From NCBI GenBank assembly GCA_051008975.1, contig JBPCXA010000180.1, forward strand, positions 1-10,736: a stretch of 10,736 bases of DNA, in the 5' to 3' direction. Source of the DNA: Persebacter sp051008975 (GTDB taxonomy: Bacteria; Pseudomonadota; Gammaproteobacteria; Tethybacterales; Persebacteraceae). The translations under genes and the position numbers were made by a program. Of the stretch, positions 5,795-10,736 are shown in pieces. How positions within the stretch are numbered: position 1 is the stretch's first letter; each line of letters opens with the position of its first letter. Below the pieces are notes generated by a model. That model was not told the DNA's origin and searched no databases. It was given only the letters and a program-made list of their open reading frames with translations.

Positions 5795-6483
5795 GCGATT
5801 CCCCGCCGCGCGTATTTTTCCAGCCGATTAAACGCCGCGCCGGAAATCGCCGTCAGAAACAAATAGCCCGCCGCCGCCGCGCAATAAAACAAAAACGGCA
5901 GCTGCGTCTTCGCCTTCGCCTGATTCGCCACCGCCATCATGTCGTCCGACAGCCCGATGACCGACACCAGCGCGGTCGCCTTCAACAGCACCAGCCAGTT
6001 GTTGCGAATTCCGGGCAGCGCGTGGCGCAACATTTGCGGAAATATCACGCGCCAGAATACCGTCCGCCGCGACAGTCCCACCGCCAGCCCCGCCTCGGAT
6101 TGTCCGCGCGGCACCGCCAAAAACGCGCCGCGAAAAGTTTCGGTCATATACGCGCCGTAAAAAAATCCGATGCCGAGAACGCCCGCCCAAAACGGCGGAA
6201 TTTGCAGCACTTCGGTGCTTTGCGCGGCGGCGTCCGACAGAACGAAGTTCAGCAGTTTTTGCGCCTCGTGATAAAACAGCAAAATAAACAGCAATTCGGG
6301 AATGCCGCGCACGGCGGTCGTATAAACTTCCGCCGCAACCCGCGCCCAGCGATTCGGCGAAAGTTTCGCGCCGGCCCCCGCCAGTCCGAGCGACAACGCC
6401 AGCGCCAGCGCGCACAAGGCGACCGCCGCCGTAATCGCCAGCCCGGCGGCGAAACGCGCCTCATATCCCAGCAACGGCTGCAT
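5791..6483 (-). CDS. Polar amino-acid-type ABC transporter permease (HisQ/ArtQ-like)
   Basis: A 230-residue partner permease of the HisQ/ArtQ family. It shows VRGIPELLFILLFYH (58-72), the EAA-loop motif GQSEAGLAVGLSRRTVFWRVIFPQ-like block at about 127-150 followed by LPGIRNNW, and a final helix near 198-215. It is first in a three-gene minus-strand unit (permease, permease, DsbA-like protein). No clear Shine-Dalgarno sequence precedes ATG 6483; the upstream bases (TTAATATCGCAAA) are AT-rich. The region upstream is a repeat mosaic rather than the binding-protein or ATPase gene usually found in such operons. Confidence 0.93.
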   Translation of the reverse strand: MQPLLGYEARFAAGLAITAAVALCALALALSLGLAGAGAKLSPNRWARVAAEVYTTAVRGIPELLFILLFYHEAQKLLNFVLSDAAAQSTEVLQIPPFWAGVLGIGFFYGAYMTETFRGAFLAVPRGQSEAGLAVGLSRRTVFWRVIFPQMLRHALPGIRNNWLVLLKATALVSVIGLSDDMMAVANQAKAKTQLPFLFYCAAAAGYLFLTAISGAAFNRLEKYARRGIA

Positions 6484-6603
6484 TTTGCGATATTAATCCA
6501 TCGCCGCCGAAATTAAAAATATGCGCCGTCCGCCGAATTTGTTTTTTGTTTTCCGTCGCGGTTTTTTTCGGCGATGCGAAAATAAAAGACCGTCCCATTT
6601 CCG

Positions 6604-6701
6604 CCCCCCGTCCCATTCCTGCGAAGGCAGGAATCTCCACGCCGAAGGCGCAAATTGTAAAGGGGTACAATTACCCGCCGCTTTGCGGCGGCGGAGATTC
6701 C
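6604..6701 (-). repeat. Repeat unit B, copy 2
   Basis: Read on the minus strand it matches unit B at 2561-2647: GGAATCTCC, the CCGCCGC/GCGGCGG hairpin (6675-6691), an AATTGTA...TACAATT inverted repeat, GCGCCTTCGGCG, then the ATTCCTGC palindrome and GGGACGGGG. The central palindrome has six extra bases between its arms compared with copy 1. Confidence 0.8.
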
Positions 6702-6753
6702 GGCTTTCGCCGGAATGGAAAAGAGATTCCGGCTTTCGCCGGAATGGCGGGTT

Positions 6754-6806
6754 CTTTTTGTTTTTGCGGACAATACCGAATTTGGCGGTATCCGAAAATA
6801 TAAAAA
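6754..6806 (-). repeat. Core repeat A, copy 3
   Basis: Minus-strand copy of the core, identical to copy 2 over 53 bases. It is flanked by the AACCCGCC-palindrome junction also seen in copy 1. It faces the opposite way from copies 1 and 2, so the permease/DsbA-like unit lies between inverted copies. Confidence 0.9.
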
Positions 6807-6832
6807 TACACCATTCCGGCGAAAGCCGGAAT
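6801..6832 (-). terminator. Possible repeat-borne terminator downstream of the MATE gene
   Basis: On the minus strand the stem ATTCCGGC/GCCGGAAT (6832-6813) is followed by GGTG and TATTTTTATA. The arrangement is the same as after comM and the phase-variable gene, but the T-run is interrupted and the hairpin is about 80 bases past the stop codon. Confidence 0.4.
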
Positions 6833-6910
6833 CTCATTCGCCGCAAGGCGAATCCGCCGTTTGCGCTTGCGCGCAAAGAGATTCCGGCTTTCGTAGGAAT
6901 GGAATTCTTT

Positions 6911-8296
6911 TTATTGCGCGCCTGTTGCGTTCTTTACGGACTTCGACGGCGGGGCGGCGGATTTGCGCGCGCGGATTTCGCGCAGACAGCGGAAATGCGC
7001 ATACAGGGCGGCGGCGGCGTTGCATAAAAATATGCCGATCCATATTCCGGAAACGCCCGCGTCCAATACAATCGCCAGCAAATAGGCGAGCAACGCCGGC
7101 GCCGCCGTCAGACGCAAAACGTTGATCGTCAAAATAATTGTATGCCGCCCCGCCGCCAAAAATACCGCCCCCGCGACATTTAATATGACATACAACGCGC
7201 CGCTCGCCGCCGCCAGACGCAGATACAGCGCGCCCTGCCGCCGCACTTCCGCGTCTTCGTTAAACAATCCGACCAGAAACTCCCCCCCGAAAAGCATCAC
7301 CGCCGCGCCCGCCGCCATAATCGCAAATCCCCGCCGGAGACAAAGCATATACGCCGCCGCCACCCGCGCCGGCTGGCGCGCGCCGAAATTTTGTCCGGCG
7401 TAGGCGAGCATCGCCGATTCCATCCCGATCGTCGGCAGTAAAAATAATTGTTCCATCCGCAGCGCGATGCCGTAGCCGGCGACCGCCGCCGGACCGAAAT
7501 GTCCCAAAAATCCGGTGATGATAAAAAATCCGGCGTTGATGCACAACATCCGTCCGGTAGGCGACAATGTCTGCGCCGTCAATTCCCGCAACAGCCGTCC
7601 GTCCGGGCGCAAAAACTCCCGCCGAAAATCGCGCGCCAGCGGCGAACGCGCCAAAGCCAGCAGCATATACAACGCGCAGCCGCCCTGCGCGATCACCGTC
7701 GCCCAGCCGATTCCGGCGATGCCCAGCGCCGGCAGCCCGAACCAGCCGAACATCAGCGCCGGATCCAGGACGAGATTCGCCGCCGTCGCCGCGGCGATGC
7801 TGTTGCGAAACGCCGTCGTATTGCCGACCGAATGCAGCGCGCCGTTAATCGCAAACGCTCCGACGAACGCCGGCGCGCCCGCGAAAATCACGCCGATATA
7901 CTCCGCCGCCAGCGTCCGCGCGTCGCCCGCCGCGCCGAGCGTTAACAGCATTCCGTCCGCCGAAGGCAGCAAAACGAGCCATATCAGGACGACCGTCAGC
8001 GCGCCCAGCACCGCGCCTTGTCCGGTCAGGCGGCGCGCCAGATGCATGTTTTTCGCGCCCGCCGCCGCCGCGACTTTTGTCGTGACCGCCTGCAAAACGC
8101 CGATGCACAGCGACAACTGCAAAAAATACAGCGGAAACGCGAACGCCAAAGCCGCCTGCGCCTCGGTCGCAATCCAGCCGGCGTAAAAAGTGTCGGTGAT
8201 ATTAAACAGCGTATTGCAAAACAGCCCGACCGCGGCGGGCAGCGCCATCCGGCGGATATGGCCGCGCGCCGCGCCGCGGGTCAGGCGCGAAGACAA
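6911..8296 (-). CDS. MATE-family multidrug/toxin exporter
   Basis: A polytopic inner-membrane exporter of the MATE (NorM/DinF) family, about 461 residues, using an H+ or Na+ gradient to expel cationic compounds. The N-terminus LTRGAARGHIRRMALPAAVGLF followed by TLFNITDTFYAGWI is the family's first-helix signature. Two homologous halves of about six helices follow; the second half includes RMLCINAGFFIITGF and a helix with GIALRMEQLFLLPTIGMESAMLAYAGQNFGA. The frame is open well upstream into phhB. I chose TTG 8296 because it retains the conserved LTRG segment and overlaps the phhB stop by 16 bp; ATG 8248 would cut that segment off and give 445 residues. Neither has a good Shine-Dalgarno sequence, so coupling to phhB translation is likely. 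Substrate unknown. Confidence 0.88.
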   Translation of the reverse strand: MSSRLTRGAARGHIRRMALPAAVGLFCNTLFNITDTFYAGWIATEAQAALAFAFPLYFLQLSLCIGVLQAVTTKVAAAAGAKNMHLARRLTGQGAVLGALTVVLIWLVLLPSADGMLLTLGAAGDARTLAAEYIGVIFAGAPAFVGAFAINGALHSVGNTTAFRNSIAAATAANLVLDPALMFGWFGLPALGIAGIGWATVIAQGGCALYMLLALARSPLARDFRREFLRPDGRLLRELTAQTLSPTGRMLCINAGFFIITGFLGHFGPAAVAGYGIALRMEQLFLLPTIGMESAMLAYAGQNFGARQPARVAAAYMLCLRRGFAIMAAGAAVMLFGGEFLVGLFNEDAEVRRQGALYLRLAAASGALYVILNVAGAVFLAAGRHTIILTINVLRLTAAPALLAYLLAIVLDAGVSGIWIGIFLCNAAAALYAHFRCLREIRARKSAAPPSKSVKNATGAQ

Positions 8297-8607
8297 CGGC
8301 GGACGGCGGCGCTGATTTCGGCGGCGCAGTAAAAATCCAGGGCGGAAAGACCGCCCGCGGAATGCGTGATATAACGGACGCGAAAACGGTCGTAGCCGAA
8401 TTCCGCATGCGGATGATGATCGGTTTTTTCCGACAGACGGAGGACGGCGCGCGTCATTTTTGCGACCGCCGCAAAATCGGAAAACCGCCACTCGGCGCAC
8501 AGCGCGCCGTCTTCAATTTTCCACGGCGGCGAAAGCCGCGCCGCCGCCGCGTCAATTTCGGGGCGGGAAAGCCGCGCGCGCGAAGGTTTTTTTGCGGAAA
8601 GTGCCAT
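8281..8607 (-). CDS. phhB: Pterin-4a-carbinolamine dehydratase
   Basis: A 108-residue cytosolic enzyme that dehydrates 4a-hydroxytetrahydrobiopterin and so regenerates the pterin cofactor of aromatic amino-acid hydroxylases. The active-site block EKTDHHPH (H64, H65, P66) and the later YITHSAGGLSALDF (H82) match the family signature of three histidines. Length is normal. ATG 8607 is used; a TTG at 8628 is also in frame. No phenylalanine hydroxylase gene is seen in the window. Its 3' end overlaps the probable start of the MATE gene. Confidence 0.9.
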   Translation of the reverse strand: MALSAKKPSRARLSRPEIDAAAARLSPPWKIEDGALCAEWRFSDFAAVAKMTRAVLRLSEKTDHHPHAEFGYDRFRVRYITHSAGGLSALDFYCAAEISAAVRRCLRA

Positions 8608-8663
8608 TACGCCGCGCCGGAAATGCAATCAACCGTCCGCCCGTCGTCGCGGCGGCGGGGCGG

Positions 8664-9023
8664 TCAACTGTGGATTTTCTCCTGATATTCCTGCAAACTT
8701 TTGCATTCAAAACAAAGCGTGGCGACCGGGCGCGCGAGCAGCCGCGGCAGCCCGATTCGGTCGCCGCATTCCTCGCAATAGCCGAATTCTTTGTTGTCCA
8801 GACGCTGCAGGGCGTGGCGGATTTTTTGCACCAGATAACTTTCGCGTTCGCGTTCGCGCAACTCCAAAGCGAAGTCGGCCTCCTTGCTGGCGCGGTCGTT
8901 TTCGTCCGGCGTCGCGGCGTCCGCCACCCGCAGCGAATCGATCGTCCGGTCGGTGGTCAGCCCGATTTGCGCCAGCATCTCCCGCAGTTGCGCGACAAAA
9001 TACCGCTGCTGCCGCGGCGACAT
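8664..9023 (-). CDS. dksA: DksA-family RNA polymerase-binding transcription factor
   Basis: A 119-residue DksA homologue. DksA inserts a coiled coil into the RNA polymerase secondary channel and, with ppGpp, reprograms transcription of rRNA and amino-acid genes. The coiled-coil tip carries DENDRA (D40, D43, A45), matching the functional DxxDxA motif, so it is likely a true DksA rather than an inactive paralogue. The C-terminal zinc finger has CEECG and CFEC (C83, C86, C104, C107). ATG 9023 is chosen because AAAGGAG lies seven bases upstream. A longer in-frame ATG at 9065 overlaps the rplY stop as ATGA and would add 14 residues. E. coli DksA has a longer N-terminus, so both are plausible. It follows rplY in the same direction. 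Confidence 0.93.
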   Translation of the reverse strand: MSPRQQRYFVAQLREMLAQIGLTTDRTIDSLRVADAATPDENDRASKEADFALELRERERESYLVQKIRHALQRLDNKEFGYCEECGDRIGLPRLLARPVATLCFECKSLQEYQEKIHS

Positions 9024-9061
9024 ATATCGCTCCTTTTTGTTGGGCGTATACGGCCGCGCGC

Positions 9062-9706
9062 TCATCGGTCGGATTTGGCGGAGGCGGATTCTTCGGACGC
9101 CGCGTCTTCGGCGCCGGTCTCCGCCGCCGGTTCGGCCTCGGCGGCGATGCTGGTAATCGCCGCCAGCGCCGGGTCGTTGCCGCGCGTAATTTCGTCAAAA
9201 CGGACGCCCGGCGGCGGCGTGAGTTCGCCCAAATGGACGCTTTTTCCGATTTCCAGCTTCTGCACGTCCACCTCAATATATTCCGGCAAATCCTGCGGCA
9301 GACAATGCACCGCCACCTGATTTTCAATCGCCGTAAACACGCCGTGCTGCAATTTGACGCCCGGCGCGCTTTCGGCGTTGATGAAATGCACCGGCACTTG
9401 CGCGGAAATTTCGCGGTCCTCGCGCACCGCCAAAAAATCCACGTGCAAAATGTCGCGCCGCACCGGGCCGCGCTGCACCTCGCGCAAAAGCGCGCGGCGG
9501 ACTTTGCCGTCCAGCCGCACCTTCACCACCGACGAATGAAACGCCTCGTCCTGCATGAACGCCGCCAGCGCGCCGCCGTCGCACGAAAACGCGGACGCCG
9601 CGCCGCCGCCGTAAATGATTCCCGGCACCCGCCCGGCGCGCCGCAGCGCGCGCGAAGAACCGCGCCCCGCCCGCGCGCGAATGTCCGCCTCCACGATGTA
9701 TTCCAT
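9062..9706 (-). CDS. rplY: 50S ribosomal protein L25, long Ctc/TL5 form
   Basis: A 214-residue L25 that binds 5S rRNA in the central protuberance of the large subunit. The N-terminal L25 domain (about 1-92) has GRGSSRALRRAGRVPGIIYGG and ends LHVDF. It is followed by the TL5-type beta domain (about 98-185) with VPVHFINAESAPGVKLQHG and LPEYIEVDV. An acidic Ala/Glu tail (186-214) is typical of the Ctc form. ATG 9706 is fixed by GGAGGG six bases upstream. It lies 64 bases after prs, the classic prs-rplY pair. The usual third gene, pth, is replaced here by dksA. Confidence 0.95.
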   Translation of the reverse strand: MEYIVEADIRARAGRGSSRALRRAGRVPGIIYGGGAASAFSCDGGALAAFMQDEAFHSSVVKVRLDGKVRRALLREVQRGPVRRDILHVDFLAVREDREISAQVPVHFINAESAPGVKLQHGVFTAIENQVAVHCLPQDLPEYIEVDVQKLEIGKSVHLGELTPPPGVRFDEITRGNDPALAAITSIAAEAEPAAETGAEDAASEESASAKSDR

Positions 9707-9770
9707 TGTTTTCCCTCCGCGCCTTGCCGCGCCGCAACACAAAATTCCCGCAATTCCCGCCGCCGTCCCC

Positions 9771-10736
9771 CTACGAAAACAGACTGCTGAGCGAACGTTT
9801 CTGGTGCGCCCTCGCAATCGCCTCCGCCAGAATGTGGGCGATGGTCAATTCCCTTATTTTAACGCATTCCCGCGCCTCTTCCAAAATCGGAATAGTATCG
9901 GAAATTACAAGCTCGTCTATCGCCGAACCGGCGATCCGCGCCGGCGCGCCGCCGGACAGCACCGGATGCGTGCAATAGGCGCACACCCGCCGCGCCCCCG
10001 CCTCCTTCAACGCCGCCGCGCCCTCGCACAAAGTATTGGCGGTGTCCACGATGTCGTCCACGATAAAGCATTCCTTGCCGCGCACGTCGCCGATGATATT
10101 CATCACCCGCGCGGCGTTGGCGCGCGGACGACGCTTGTCAATAATCGCCAAATCGGTGCCGAGGGCGCTGGCGAAGGCGCGCGCGCGCACCACGCCGCCG
10201 ATGTCCGGCGCGACAATCAACGCCGTCTCCGGATTCACCACCCGCTCCATATCGCCCGCCAAAACCGGCATCGCGTAAATGTTGTCCACCGGAATATGAT
10301 AAAAACCTTGAATCTGCTCGGCGTGCAAATCAATCGTCAAAAGCCGCGCGACGCCCACCCCGGTCAGCATATCGGCGACGACGCGCGCGCTGATGGGGGC
10401 GCGAATGGAGCGCGCGCGCCGGTCCTGCCGCGCGTAGCCCAGATACGGCGCGACCGCCACGATTTGCGCCGCCGAAGACCGCCGCACGGCGTCCACCAGC
10501 AGCATCAGCTGCATCAAATTGTCGTTCGCCGGGGCGCACAGCGACTGCAAAATAAACACGCTTTTGCCGCGCACGTTTTCGTCCAACTCCACATAACTTT
10601 CGCCGTCCGAAAACCGCCGCAAAGTCGCCCGCCCCGGCGCGACGCCGAGTTCTTCCGCGACATGCCGCGTCAACTCCGGACACGCCCCGCCGCCCAAAAG
10701 CAGCAAATCCTCAAAATCGCGCGATTCTTTTCTCAT
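9771..10736 (-). CDS. prs: Ribose-phosphate pyrophosphokinase (PRPP synthetase)
   Basis: A 321-residue class I PRPP synthetase, making PRPP from ribose-5-phosphate and ATP for purine, pyrimidine, NAD, His and Trp synthesis. Visible motifs: RFSDGE (41-46); the flexible ATP loop YARQDRR (101-107); DLHAEQIQGF (136-145, metal-binding H138); KRR (201-203); the PRPP loop VDDIVDTANTL (226-236); and the C-terminal SDTIP (279-283). All catalytic residues appear present. The ATG is the last three bases of the window, so the ribosome-binding site and promoter are not visible; a start further upstream cannot be excluded, since the first eight residues look less conserved than LLLLGGGACPELTRHVAEEL. Confidence 0.96.
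   Translation of the reverse strand: MRKESRDFEDLLLLGGGACPELTRHVAEELGVAPGRATLRRFSDGESYVELDENVRGKSVFILQSLCAPANDNLMQLMLLVDAVRRSSAAQIVAVAPYLGYARQDRRARSIRAPISARVVADMLTGVGVARLLTIDLHAEQIQGFYHIPVDNIYAMPVLAGDMERVVNPETALIVAPDIGGVVRARAFASALGTDLAIIDKRRPRANAARVMNIIGDVRGKECFIVDDIVDTANTLCEGAAALKEAGARRVCAYCTHPVLSGGAPARIAGSAIDELVISDTIPILEEARECVKIRELTIAHILAEAIARAHQKRSLSSLFS

Larger units (their letters stand above)
6604..6900 (-). repeat. Intergenic repeat mosaic 3 (inverted)
   Basis: Occupies most of the 427 bp between the permease and MATE genes; no gene is seen. Palindromes: 6881-6900 (mismatched arms, ATTCCGGC versus GTAGGAAT), 6813-6832, 6726-6745, 6697-6716 (all ATTCCGGC/GCCGGAAT) and 6615-6634 (ATTCCTGC/GCAGGAAT). 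Extra hairpins are ATTCGCC/GGCGAAT (6836-6853) and TTTGCGC/GCGCAAA (6860-6877). Core A copy 3 and unit B copy 2 lie on the minus strand in the same order as in mosaic 1. The leftover stretch 6484-6603 shows no recognisable element. Confidence 0.85.

Noticed and set aside
6604..6900. Insertion sequence or MITE with terminal repeats
   Set aside because: No transposase and no clear target-site duplication; many palindromes occur per gap instead of one pair of ends. A MITE origin is not excluded but not supported.
8608..8663. Terminator between dksA and phhB
   Set aside because: CCGCCC can pair with GGGCGG across a 14-base loop, but no T-run follows on the minus strand; too weak to annotate.
9721..9770. 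Repeat GCGGGAATT twice between prs and rplY as another dRS3-like site
   Set aside because: It is a short direct repeat without the opposing arm, so it does not form the palindrome.
1..10736. Neisseria-type DNA uptake sequences (GCCGTCTGAA) that would support transformation
   Set aside because: I found no copy by eye on either strand.

Overview
The window is a GC-rich stretch of a proteobacterial chromosome, most likely gamma- or betaproteobacterial. The evidence is a proteobacterial gene set (prs-rplY, a dksA homologue, comM/yifB, phhB, a polar amino-acid-type ABC permease pair, a membrane pyrophosphatase) and a strong preference for GCG/GCC/CGC codons. Intergenic DNA is very different: it holds families of short palindromes resembling the dRS3/NIME repeat mosaics known from Neisseria, although the rest of the gene order is not clearly neisserial. 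I cannot name the genus.

Layout: (1) 1-436, minus: N-terminal part of a membrane-bound ion-pumping pyrophosphatase (hppA), cut by the window edge. (2) 437-604: divergent promoter region. (3) 605-2337, plus: a small unknown gene, a hairpin, then comM/yifB. (4) 2338-2794: first repeat mosaic, then an A-tract and extended -10 promoter. (5) 2795-4106, plus: a surface/outer-membrane protein whose signal peptide is interrupted by a run of 14 C. As sequenced it is out of frame (OFF); 13 C would fuse the good start codon and signal peptide to the rest. (6) 4107-4360: second repeat mosaic. (7) 4361-6483, minus: a two-gene ABC permease pair (HisQ/ArtQ and HisM/ArtM type, ATGA overlap) followed by a secreted DsbA/ScsC-like thiol oxidoreductase. 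(8) 6484-6910: third repeat mosaic, inverted. (9) 6911-10736, minus: prs, rplY (long, Ctc type), a DksA homologue, phhB and a MATE-family exporter, tightly packed.

Functionally the minus-strand block 10736-6911 combines nucleotide precursor synthesis (PRPP), translation, stringent-response transcription control, pterin recycling and export. The 6483-4361 block looks like an import/envelope thiol unit that lacks its own ATPase and binding protein in this window. comM encodes the helicase that promotes branch migration in natural transformation, which fits a genome carrying dispersed repeats and a switchable surface antigen.

The most notable signals are the poly-C phase-variation switch and the three repeat mosaics. 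All three mosaics share the same order of parts: a palindrome, a T-run, a conserved core of about 54 bp, more palindromes, and a GGGAYGGGG-type end. All three point the same way relative to the gene that ends just before them, so they may double as transcription terminators. Two of them bracket the switchable gene as direct repeats.
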